Of a DNA stretch of 64,000 bases, positions 45,044-53,063 are shown in pieces (positions within the stretch are counted from its first letter, which is position 1; each line of letters begins with the position of its first letter). Below the pieces are notes generated by a model, which searched no databases, had not been told where the DNA came from, and was given only the letters and a program-made list of their open reading frames with translations. Position numbers and translations under genes: made by a program. Source of the stretch: Bryocella elongata (GTDB lineage Bacteria > Acidobacteriota > Terriglobia > Terriglobales > Acidobacteriaceae). The stretch is from the NCBI RefSeq assembly GCF_900108185.1, contig NZ_FNVA01000003.1:434001-498000 (forward strand). Direction: 5' to 3'.

Positions 45044-45417
45044 CGGAAAACCTTCCTATTGGACAGAATCGCCTTCGGCCCCGCACCTGGAGGCAAATCT
45101 CGGTGTGTGAATGAGGGCCTTTCGCTGTGATTGTAAAGGGAGAGAACGGCCATTGACCAGCGGTGCCATGTCAATTTGGGCTGCCTTCCCTCTTCCTGCT
45201 GACCTTCGGCACGCAACATCATGCCTCGGCAGGAGGAAATTGTATGATGCCGAAGCCTAATACAGAAGAGGCTCCAGCTCAATTTGCAAGTGGTGTCGAA
45301 ACAACTAGACGCGGTGCAGGAAAGAAAAGACGCACCGGGCGGATATCGGGCACTTGGTACCATCGACCCAGCAATCGGTACCTCAGCACAGATTGATTCG
45401 ACCATAAGGGAGACAGC
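45044..45417. other. Intergenic region between the TPR lipoprotein and the SDR
   Basis: 374 bases between diverging genes. The only supportable content is a short frame at 45244-45396 with a very strong ribosome site. A short leftward frame and two alternative rightward frames overlap it and look weaker. Confidence 0.45.
45244..45396 (+). CDS. Possible 50-residue basic protein
   Basis: AGGAGG lies seven bases before ATG 45244, the best-spaced ribosome site in the window. The product is basic and polar (RRGAGKKRRTGRISGTWYHRPSNR), without signal peptide or helix. I recognise no relative. The ribosome site is the main evidence; it could also be chance in GC-rich DNA. Its stop is 21 bases before the SDR start. 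Confidence 0.45.
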   Translation: MMPKPNTEEAPAQFASGVETTRRGAGKKRRTGRISGTWYHRPSNRYLSTD

Positions 45418-46344
45418 GTGGCGCAGAAGTGGACCGCAGCACAGATGCCATCACAGGCCGGCAAGACGGCGATCGTCACCGGGGCCAACAGCGGCATCGG
45501 CTTTCAGGCCGCTGCGGAGCTTGCAGCGCACGGGGCGCATGTACTTCTCGCAGTGCGGAGCCTGCCCAAGGGAGAAGAGGCCGCAGCCCGTATCCGCGCG
45601 GCAACGCCGACGGCCAGCGTCGAGGTCGTCAGCCTGGATGTGGCATCGCTCGCTTCGGTGCGCGCCTTCGCGGAAAGCTTCCTGGCCAGCGACCGCGGGC
45701 TCGATCTGCTGATCAACAACGCGGGCGTGATGGCGCTGGCCAAGCGGGAGCTGACGGCCGATGGCTTCGAGCGCCAGTTTGCCACCAACCATCTGGGCCA
45801 CTTCGCGCTTACGGGTCTGCTGCTGCCCGCGCTGGAGAAGGCCACGGCGGCGCGCGTCGTCACCGTCGCCTCTCTCGCGCATCGCAACGGCAAGTTTGAG
45901 CTCGACAACCTTCAGGGCGAAAAGAAGTATGTGCCTTGGGATGTCTACGGGATGACCAAGCTGGCCAATGTGCTCTTCGCGTCGGAGCTGGAGCGGCGGG
46001 CTCGCAAGTCGGGCCTCACGTTGCGGAGCCTCGCGGTACATCCTGGCATCGCACGCACGCAGATCTTCCAGAACGGCCCCGGCATGGGCGACATCAAGGG
46101 CATCATCACCCGGCTGTTCGCGCCGCTGATGACGCAGGACGACGCCCGCGGTGCGCTGCCTACGCTCTATGCCGCGACCAACCCCGCCGCGCTCGGCGGC
46201 CAGTACATCGGCCCGGACGGCATGGGAGAGCTCAAGGGCTGGCCCAAGGTCGTTGAGCCTCGCGAGAACGGCAAGGATCCTGTTGCCGCGAAGCAGCTCT
46301 GGGAAGCCAGCGAGAAGCTCACCGGGGTGCATTACCTCGATTAG
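45418..46344 (+). CDS. Short-chain dehydrogenase/reductase
   Basis: A 308-residue NAD(P)-dependent SDR. The cofactor motif TGANSGIG is at 21-28, NNAG at 100-103, the catalytic Ser152 in ASLAHRNG, and YxxxK at Tyr177/Lys181 (DVYGMTKLANVLF). The C-terminal extension resembles retinol-dehydrogenase-type SDRs (IARTQIF, ITRLFAPLM). Substrate unknown. The GTG at 45418 has GGGAG upstream. Confidence 0.93.
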   Translation: MAQKWTAAQMPSQAGKTAIVTGANSGIGFQAAAELAAHGAHVLLAVRSLPKGEEAAARIRAATPTASVEVVSLDVASLASVRAFAESFLASDRGLDLLINNAGVMALAKRELTADGFERQFATNHLGHFALTGLLLPALEKATAARVVTVASLAHRNGKFELDNLQGEKKYVPWDVYGMTKLANVLFASELERRARKSGLTLRSLAVHPGIARTQIFQNGPGMGDIKGIITRLFAPLMTQDDARGALPTLYAATNPAALGGQYIGPDGMGELKGWPKVVEPRENGKDPVAAKQLWEASEKLTGVHYLD

Positions 46345-46391
46345 GATCGCCGCTTCAGCGCCGATGACTTGGGTGAAGGGATGAGGTCACC

Positions 46392-47618
46392 ATGCAGAGC
46401 TTACTCATCGTGGGATGGTTGTCTCTGCTGGGGACGGGAGCGTGTTTCGCCGCGCCGCCTCCCAGCATCGTAACGCTGCCACCGGCGTCAGGGTTTCGCG
46501 TGACCCTGGAAGATGCGGCGGGTACGTTGACGCCAACCGGGCCATCCTGCGGTAGCGAAGCCGAGGGCACGCTAACGTGCCGAGGGTTCCGCGTGACGCT
46601 AACGAATGTGAGCCGGCAGACCGTGTGGCTCAGCGGGTGCAGCGCCGGAGAGCCGAGCGTCGATCTTGAGGAGCGGGATCGCAAGAGTGGGGAGTGGTCG
46701 CGGATCGGCGGTACTCGCGAAACGTGCGATACGCGCAGGCGTCCGCCATCCTACCGTCCGGTGCAGAACGCATGGCGTGATCTCCGTCTTCAGCCGGGCG
46801 AGACAACCAGCTTCAGCGGCAGACTGCTGCGCCCGGATGACACGCAGGGACCGTACACGAACTGGGGTACGAGCTACGCGCCGGGCCGGCATACGTTGCG
46901 GGCCGTCTGGTCGTTGCGCGGATGCACGGAGATCGTTGCCGGGAAGAACTGCCTTGAGGCAGAAGAGACAGGAGCCGCAGTGACCGAGGTTGGCTGTGGC
47001 GAAAGCTGTGCGCCGGATGGCGATCCGCTCGCGGTGAGGTCCAGAGGCGAGAGTGTGACAGCCCCTCCGCTGCTCCCTTTCACTCAGCCCAAGCTGAAGC
47101 TGGAGCTAACAGCGCGGCTGATGTCACCGGATGATCCGCTGATTGCCGGAAACAGGCTTCTGAGTAGTTGCAGGGCTGACAGGGCTGGGACAATCTTATG
47201 CGTGCTGCTCCACGTGAGCCTCCGCAACGTGGGTGACCATGCGATTCAGTTCCAAGGCACGACGTGTCCTGACTTCCCGGGGGGGCTCGAATACCAGACG
47301 GAGGCAGGCGAGTGGAAGTCGCTTGAGTTTGTGACGCTGGTGTGCAGCATGACCATGGACATCGACACCCCGCTCCCAGCGGGCGCGTCGATCGAAGAGG
47401 ACCTGACCCCGGCATCGGTTGCGGAAGGGTCCAGCTTCAACCCGATCCGTGAGAGCGGGGCGCATGCGCTGCGCGTTGCCTATTTCCCCTACGGTTGCCT
47501 GGCATCCGGCGATGGCAGCTTCTGCCTTTCCGAATCGCGAACGACGGAGACTCTTCTCTCGCCAGCCGTGACCGTGACGACGACAACTGCGCTGCCCTGG
47601 AAGAAGCTATCTCCCTGA
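46392..47618 (+). CDS. Secreted Cys-rich protein with two related domains
   Basis: A 408-residue exported protein. Signal peptide at 1-20. Two similar halves follow: residues about 33-200 (GFRVTLEDAAG, CRGFRVTLTNVSRQTVWLSGC, ERDRKSGEWSRI, FSGRLLRPDD) and about 225-390 (LKLELTARLMSPDD, CVLLHVSLRNVGDHAIQFQG, QTEAGEWKSLEF, IEEDLTPASVAEGSS). Each has several Cys and an immunoglobulin-like beta pattern, so it is an internal duplication probably held by disulphides. Family not recognised. ATG has GAGGT upstream. Confidence 0.75.
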   Translation: MQSLLIVGWLSLLGTGACFAAPPPSIVTLPPASGFRVTLEDAAGTLTPTGPSCGSEAEGTLTCRGFRVTLTNVSRQTVWLSGCSAGEPSVDLEERDRKSGEWSRIGGTRETCDTRRRPPSYRPVQNAWRDLRLQPGETTSFSGRLLRPDDTQGPYTNWGTSYAPGRHTLRAVWSLRGCTEIVAGKNCLEAEETGAAVTEVGCGESCAPDGDPLAVRSRGESVTAPPLLPFTQPKLKLELTARLMSPDDPLIAGNRLLSSCRADRAGTILCVLLHVSLRNVGDHAIQFQGTTCPDFPGGLEYQTEAGEWKSLEFVTLVCSMTMDIDTPLPAGASIEEDLTPASVAEGSSFNPIRESGAHALRVAYFPYGCLASGDGSFCLSESRTTETLLSPAVTVTTTTALPWKKLSP

Positions 47619-47636
47619 GATGTCCTTTCGCTAACG

Positions 47637-49043
47637 TCAGGCCGCCAGCTTTTCTGCGGGCGCCAGGGCTTCGTGCTCGATCTCCTCGAGGCTCTTGCCC
47701 TTGGTTTCTGGCAGCATCGTCGCGGTGACCAGCAGGCCGAGCACGCTCGCTGCCGCAGCGGTGGATTCTGCTGCGCGCAGGCCTCCCGAATGCAGCAGGA
47801 ACGGGAAGACGAAGACTCCGAAGAAACCTCCGAGTTTGCCCATCGCGGCGGCGATCCCGTGGCCCGTCGTGCGCACACGTACCGGAAAGATCTCGGACGG
47901 GTAGACGAAGGTCGTCGAGTTGGGGCCGAATTCGGTGAAGAAGAAGCTGAGCCCGTAGATCACCAGGAACGGCGTCACCTGCTGCTGCAGGCCTGGCCAG
48001 AACGCCAGCAGAAGGAACGCCACGGTCATCATCCCGAAGCCAAGGCACTGAATCGTCTTGCGGCCCAGCCGGTCCATGGTGAGCGCGGCAATGGCATATC
48101 CGGGTGCCGCGAAGATCACAAAGATGCCGAGCTGCGTCAGGGTCTTCTGCAGCAGCGTGTGATCGCTGTTCAGGGCGCTCAGCACCATGGGGCTGGAGAC
48201 CGTGTTGCCGTAGTACGCGGCGTCCATCAGGAACCACGCGGCTGAAGCCCCGATGAGCCTCATCAGCAGGCGGTTCTCGCTCGCCAGCGGATGGAATCCG
48301 TCCCAGAAGCTTACGGAGTGGTGTTCCGGGTCAAAGTGGCCGGCGCGCTTCAGCTCGCCATTGTCGCTTTCTTCCATGCCGGAGGCGGCAAGGTAGCGGG
48401 GCGTTTCCTTCAGGTGCCGTCGCGACCAGTACACGGCCAACGCGGGCACGGCGCCAAAGCCTACGAGGATGCGCCAGATGAGATCGTGCGCGAGGTTTGT
48501 CGCCAGCAGCGCAGAGGCGAACAGCGGCCCCAGGATCAGGCCCGCGGCCTGCATCGCGAAGACCAGAGTCACCAGCATGCCGCGCGACGCTTTGCCTGCA
48601 TATTCGGCCATGATGGTTGCGCTGACTGGGTAGTCGCCGCCAATGCCGATGCCGAGGATGAAACGGAAGCCGATGAGCCACCAGATGCTGGGAGAGAACG
48701 AGCAGGCGATGGCCCCGGCCGCGAGCACCAGCACCTCCACGCCATAGATGCGCTTGCGCCCCAGCATGTCCGCCACGCGCCCGAAGAGCAATGCACCGAT
48801 GGCCGAAGCGAGCAGCGCCGTCGAATCGACCAGGGCCTCTTCGATCTTGCCCGTGTGCCACAGCGGCTTCACGAGGCTCATCACCACGCCGATGATGAAC
48901 AGATCGTAGGCATCGGTGAAGAAGCCCATGCCGGAGATGAACATGATCTTCCAGTGCTGGGAGGTGATCTTCGAGTCGTCGAGTTCGGAGAAGTCGGAGT
49001 TTGCGGGGGGATTGTTACGGGACGGTACGGGAATCGGCGGCAT
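47637..49043 (-). CDS. MFS transporter, phosphate:H+ symporter (PHS) type
   Basis: A 468-residue twelve-helix carrier. GMGFFTDAYDLFIIG (helix 1), DMLGRKRIYGVE (loop 2-3) and GIGIGGDYPVSATIMAEYA (helix 4) match the fungal Pho84-like PHS family more than sugar porters, suggesting inorganic phosphate or phosphate-like anions as substrate. The central loop is acidic and the end has SAAAASVLGLLVTATMLPETKGKSLEEIE, a common MFS ending. ATG 49043, with GAGGG upstream. Confidence 0.88.
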   Translation of the reverse strand: MPPIPVPSRNNPPANSDFSELDDSKITSQHWKIMFISGMGFFTDAYDLFIIGVVMSLVKPLWHTGKIEEALVDSTALLASAIGALLFGRVADMLGRKRIYGVEVLVLAAGAIACSFSPSIWWLIGFRFILGIGIGGDYPVSATIMAEYAGKASRGMLVTLVFAMQAAGLILGPLFASALLATNLAHDLIWRILVGFGAVPALAVYWSRRHLKETPRYLAASGMEESDNGELKRAGHFDPEHHSVSFWDGFHPLASENRLLMRLIGASAAWFLMDAAYYGNTVSSPMVLSALNSDHTLLQKTLTQLGIFVIFAAPGYAIAALTMDRLGRKTIQCLGFGMMTVAFLLLAFWPGLQQQVTPFLVIYGLSFFFTEFGPNSTTFVYPSEIFPVRVRTTGHGIAAAMGKLGGFFGVFVFPFLLHSGGLRAAESTAAAASVLGLLVTATMLPETKGKSLEEIEHEALAPAEKLAA

Positions 49044-49157
49044 GACTGGGGCCCTCACTACTGCTGAGGATGGATGCCCCCGTTTGTTACCGGCCTGTGA
49101 ACCCGACGCCCCCGGCAGCCATCTCGGGCGCGTGATATCGACAGGCTTTTGCGCACA

Positions 49158-50078
49158 TCAATCGTGACGCGAAGCTGCACGGACGCGGAGTTCGAAGACG
49201 TCCGGCCGGTCGTAGTGGCCTGCGACGTCGAGGTCGAACTTGCCGCGTGCGATCTCATCCATATCGAGGTCGGCAAAGGCCAGCGTGGCTCCTTCGGCGG
49301 GCCCCGCGAGCAACTCACCGCGCGGTGAGACGATCAGGCTGCGGCCGGCGATCTCTCCGCCAGCATCACGCAGCTCCTCGGGCCAGTCCGATTTGGCCAG
49401 CTCCTGGCAGGCACTGAGCACAAAGCAGCGGCCTTCGTAGGCGATGTGCCGCATGCTCGTCTGCCAGATCTCGCGCATGTCGACGGTTGGCGCGCACCAT
49501 ATCTGCACGCCCTGGCGATAGAGGTGCTGCCGGTACAGGGGCATGTAGTTCTCCCAGCAGATGGCCATGCCAATGCGCCCGAGGCTGGTGTCGGCGACCT
49601 GCATCGTCGAGCCATCGCCCATGCCCCAAAGCAGCCGCTCGCTGGCGGTGGGCATCAGCTTGCGGTGCCTGGTGTGCAGGCCGCGCTCCGGCGTGAAGAG
49701 CAGCCCAGTGCAGTACAGCGTGCCGCCATCGCGCTCGATGACGCCGAGAACGATGTGCAGCTCAAGCTCACGGGAGAGTGCTGCAAGCGCTTGGATCTCG
49801 GGGCCGGGGACGGTGATGGCGGAGTCGAAGTAGCGGCGGAAGAGCTCGCGGCCTTCGTCGCTGCGCGAACCGACGACCGCACCGAAGCTGAGGCCTTTGG
49901 GGTAGCCACCAAGCAACGCTTCCGGGAGTACGATCAGCTGCGCTCCACCTGCGCGGGCGCGGCGGCAACAATCTTCCACGCGGGCCAGCGTCGCGGGTGT
50001 GTCGAACAGGGGGCCCGGTGCGCTGTCTGTAGAAGACAACGCACTTCCCACCTGGGTGACGGCCGCGCGGACGATCAA
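49158..50078 (-). CDS. Nitrilase family hydrolase
   Basis: A 306-residue enzyme of the carbon-nitrogen hydrolase superfamily. The Glu-Lys-Cys triad is Glu53 in LPEALLGGYPKG, Lys140 in HRKLMPT and Cys174 in AICWENYMP. The RKLMPTASERLLWG and CWENYMPLYR signatures match true nitrilases (branch 1) more than amidases. Start is TTG 50078, one base after the stop of the upstream response regulator, so the two are probably translationally coupled. Confidence 0.92.
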   Translation of the reverse strand: MIVRAAVTQVGSALSSTDSAPGPLFDTPATLARVEDCCRRARAGGAQLIVLPEALLGGYPKGLSFGAVVGSRSDEGRELFRRYFDSAITVPGPEIQALAALSRELELHIVLGVIERDGGTLYCTGLLFTPERGLHTRHRKLMPTASERLLWGMGDGSTMQVADTSLGRIGMAICWENYMPLYRQHLYRQGVQIWCAPTVDMREIWQTSMRHIAYEGRCFVLSACQELAKSDWPEELRDAGGEIAGRSLIVSPRGELLAGPAEGATLAFADLDMDEIARGKFDLDVAGHYDRPDVFELRVRAASRHD

Positions 50079-50079
50079 C

Positions 50080-50679
50080 TTAGCGGGACCGCTTCTTCGA
50101 GGTCGGCTTCTTCACCACGGTGCGCTTGGCCGGGAGCTTGCGCGCGACAACCTTCTTGCTCGCTGCTGCTTCCTTCTTGCTCGCTGTCTTCTTGGCAGCT
50201 TTCTTTGCGGCGGCCTTTGCCGGGGCCTTCGCGGACTTCACGCTGGTCTTGACCGTGGTCTTGGTCGCAGGCGCCTTCGGCGCGGCAGCAGCGGAGATGC
50301 GGGCCAGCTTGGCAGCATGGGTCTCCAGCAGCTTTTCGATCTGCTTCAGCAGCAGGGCGGTCTGCATGGGCTTCACCAGCATCTTGTCCGCGCCCATGTC
50401 CTGCCAGTCTTCATCGCTGAGGGGATAGGCGGTGAGCAGCGCGACGGCGGGATGGTAGGACGCGGTGCGGGCGGCATGGATCACCTCGCGACCGGCGGCG
50501 TCGGACTCCATCCGCATGTCGGTGATGATCATCTCGTACTCGTGGGCGCGCAGCTTCATCTTGGCTTCGCGAGCGCTCGCGGCGGTCTCCACATCGAAGC
50601 CGGAGATCTCGAGCACGGCCTTCATGGTGAGCAGAACAGTTACTTCGTCATCGACGAGCAGAACGCGGCGCTTCGGCAC
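50080..50679 (-). CDS. Response regulator with Lys/Ala-rich (histone H1-like) C-terminal tail
   Basis: A 199-residue protein: a receiver domain (residues 1-120) with acidic pocket Asp10/Asp11, phospho-acceptor Asp54 (IITDMRM), Thr83 and Lys103, followed by a tail of about 70 residues dominated by Ala and Lys (AKAAAKKAAKKTASKK). No output domain of a known type is present; the tail resembles eukaryotic H1 and bacterial Hc1/AlgP repeats, which bind DNA without sequence specificity. Start: GTG 50679, with GGAG upstream. Coupled to nitrilase. Confidence 0.88.
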   Translation of the reverse strand: MPKRRVLLVDDEVTVLLTMKAVLEISGFDVETAASAREAKMKLRAHEYEMIITDMRMESDAAGREVIHAARTASYHPAVALLTAYPLSDEDWQDMGADKMLVKPMQTALLLKQIEKLLETHAAKLARISAAAAPKAPATKTTVKTSVKSAKAPAKAAAKKAAKKTASKKEAAASKKVVARKLPAKRTVVKKPTSKKRSR

Positions 50680-50866
50680 AGGTGGTTTTCTCCTTGAAAC
50701 ATTCTGGAGACTTTAGACGCAGGGTGCAACCGGATGACTGCCTGTGACGACACACACTTGCAGGACTTCCGCCAAAGCGCAAGATGAATCGTTCCCCAGG
50801 GGTATCGTGGGCAATGGAAGTTGAGCATCGATACCGCGGAAGTGATCGGCTCGCGGAGGAGCACGC

Positions 50867-53002
50867 TTGAGGTACTGGAAGATCGCGATACTGGCCGGGA
50901 TAGCCCTGCAGGCCCCATGGCAAGGGGTTGCCCCGGTGATGGCGCAGGCACCGGCTGGGCCTGCGGCAGAGGCCCCGCCGCCGGTCGGTCCACAACAGCT
51001 CCCTCGCGTCACCCATACGGAGTCCGTAACGGTCACGGCGAGCACGGAGAAGGTCGATGTTCTCGCTCCGAATCCGAGCGAGCAGGTCTATCTGAGCGAA
51101 GACCTGCTGGAGGCCAATCCGGGCCGTCCGGGAGTGCCGGTCTCGATCCCCGGGTATCCCGCCGAAACGGCCTCCGGCGGCATCAAGGCCCCGCAGTACT
51201 TTGCGCCGGGAGTCGCGGGCGACCATGGCGAGCCGATCGCGCAGTACATCGCTGTGGGAGCTTACCTGCTGCCCAATAATCTCTCCGCCAACGCGCACGG
51301 CAATGGCTACGCCGATCCCAACATCCTGATCCCGTCCACGCTGGAGAGCGTTGCCGTCGACGCGGGCGCCTTCAATGTGCTGGAGGGCAACCATGCCGTG
51401 GATCTGGCAGCGACCTACGCCGTGCAGCCGCGCCTCGCGCCGCACGCTCTGCTGCTCGCGGATCTCCATGATGCTGATCTCTCTGCAGGCTTCTCTCCAA
51501 GGCCGGAGGCCTGGCTTGCGCTGGAGGTTGCCGCCGGCAATGGCCTGCTGCGTCGGCTCGAGCACCGCCAGCAGTACAAGCTCAACGGTCAGCGGATCTG
51601 GCGGGTCAGCACGCACACCCTGACGCTGCTGGGCATAGCGTACTTCGGGCAGTCGTATGTGCCTGGGCTGGTGCCGCTGTACAGCGTGTCCACTTCGGCC
51701 TCGACAGCAGCGTTTCGGGCCGCGGATACCGTTGACCCGCGCCAGCACGACCAGACCCACACAGCGATCCTCGCCGCCGCGGACACCTGGCAGCTCACAG
51801 CTCGGCAGCAGATCAACCTCGGTGGTTTCTTCCGCACCTACAATCTGTCGCTGTTCTCCAACTTCGGCGCCGGGCTTATAAGGCAGAGCGAGTTCCGTAC
51901 GGCACAGGGCACGACAGCGAACTGGCGCGAGCAGCTCACCCCCTCCCTTGAACTGATGGGTGGCATGGACTTCCATCGCGAGGCGCCCCGCCGCGACAAC
52001 CTCGATAGCTACGGTGCTTACACCGGTTCGGCAGCGCTGGGGTCGTTCACCAAGGTGGACTCGAGCGATATTACGATCACCACGCTTGCGCCATATGGAG
52101 CCGCAGCGGGCTCGCTGGGTCAGCATGTGCGCTACTATGCGGGCTGGCGGCGCGACCAGATCGACATCACGAACGACGATCTAATGCATGCCACGAACAG
52201 TTTCTCGCGCTGGGTGGGCGTGAACTCTCCGAAGGCTACCGTCGCGGTCCTGCCGCCTCGCTACGGCCCCCTGCGGTGGCTTCCGGAGCTGGCTGCGTCG
52301 GGTGGAGAAGCTTTCTTCACCGAAGATCCCCGCGTGGGCATGGGGACTACCCCGGGATCAGGGCAGGGGACAGCGCGGAGCCCGAATCCCGCCACGCTGG
52401 TTGCGCGCTCGCACTCCTACCAGCTTGTCGCGAGCAAGGGCTTCGCCAAGACGGAGCTGCGGCTGGTTCTGGGGCACACGACGAACGCCACGGAGCTCGC
52501 CAAGATTGACCCCGACACCGGCCTGCAGGAGGACCAGGGGCCCTCGCGGCTGCGCTTCCTCACGGCGACGGTGCGGCAGGGCTTCCGAACCGGCTGGCTG
52601 CTGCTGACCTTCTCCAAGGCCGATGCCCGCACTACCGACGATGGCCTGCCTGTCCCCGAAGCTCCACGCACCATCGCCGATGCCACCGGCGCGTTGGATC
52701 GCCTGCCGCTGGGGCTGCGTCTGCAGGCGGAGTTCGAGTATGTCGGCGCCAAGCCGCTCGGTACAGGCTGCTCCAGCAGTACGACCGTCGAGTGTGTTGG
52801 CGTTCCGGTGACAGAATTTCGCCTGGGCCTCGCGCGCAGCTTCCTTGCGGAACGTCTGCTCCTGGGGATCAACGCAATGGTCGCGAACGGGTACACCGGC
52901 CAGACCACGGAAGCCATCACGCCATCCCCCTTCCAGCAGATCGTGGGCGTGCGCATGCCTTCGTATGTCAGCGCGGACGTGCGCTGGCGGCTGGGCCGCT
53001 AG
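50867..53002 (+). CDS. TonB-dependent outer-membrane receptor
   Basis: A 711-residue receptor. TTG start with AGGAG five bases upstream; signal peptide to about residue 26. A TonB-box-like SVTVTAS begins at about 51, the plug domain occupies about 60-190 and the remainder alternates beta strands, ending in SYVSADVRWRLGR, whose final aromatic/Arg strand fits an outer-membrane barrel. No carboxypeptidase-regulatory domain precedes the plug. Ligand unknown. The nearest TonB/ExbBD set lies at 40-44 kb. It diverges from the response regulator. Confidence 0.87.
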   Translation: MRYWKIAILAGIALQAPWQGVAPVMAQAPAGPAAEAPPPVGPQQLPRVTHTESVTVTASTEKVDVLAPNPSEQVYLSEDLLEANPGRPGVPVSIPGYPAETASGGIKAPQYFAPGVAGDHGEPIAQYIAVGAYLLPNNLSANAHGNGYADPNILIPSTLESVAVDAGAFNVLEGNHAVDLAATYAVQPRLAPHALLLADLHDADLSAGFSPRPEAWLALEVAAGNGLLRRLEHRQQYKLNGQRIWRVSTHTLTLLGIAYFGQSYVPGLVPLYSVSTSASTAAFRAADTVDPRQHDQTHTAILAAADTWQLTARQQINLGGFFRTYNLSLFSNFGAGLIRQSEFRTAQGTTANWREQLTPSLELMGGMDFHREAPRRDNLDSYGAYTGSAALGSFTKVDSSDITITTLAPYGAAAGSLGQHVRYYAGWRRDQIDITNDDLMHATNSFSRWVGVNSPKATVAVLPPRYGPLRWLPELAASGGEAFFTEDPRVGMGTTPGSGQGTARSPNPATLVARSHSYQLVASKGFAKTELRLVLGHTTNATELAKIDPDTGLQEDQGPSRLRFLTATVRQGFRTGWLLLTFSKADARTTDDGLPVPEAPRTIADATGALDRLPLGLRLQAEFEYVGAKPLGTGCSSSTTVECVGVPVTEFRLGLARSFLAERLLLGINAMVANGYTGQTTEAITPSPFQQIVGVRMPSYVSADVRWRLGR

Positions 53003-53010
53003 ACGAAATC

Positions 53011-53029
53011 ACCGGCCATTGCGGCCGGT
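53011..53029. terminator. Hairpin between convergent receptor and phosphoketolase genes
   Basis: ACCGGCC and GGCCGGT pair around a 5-nt loop; flanking AGACGA and TCGTCT extend the symmetry. Likely a bidirectional terminator. Confidence 0.6.
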
Positions 53030-53063
53030 GGTCTCGTCTGGTGTCCTGCAACTCTTCGCGGAG

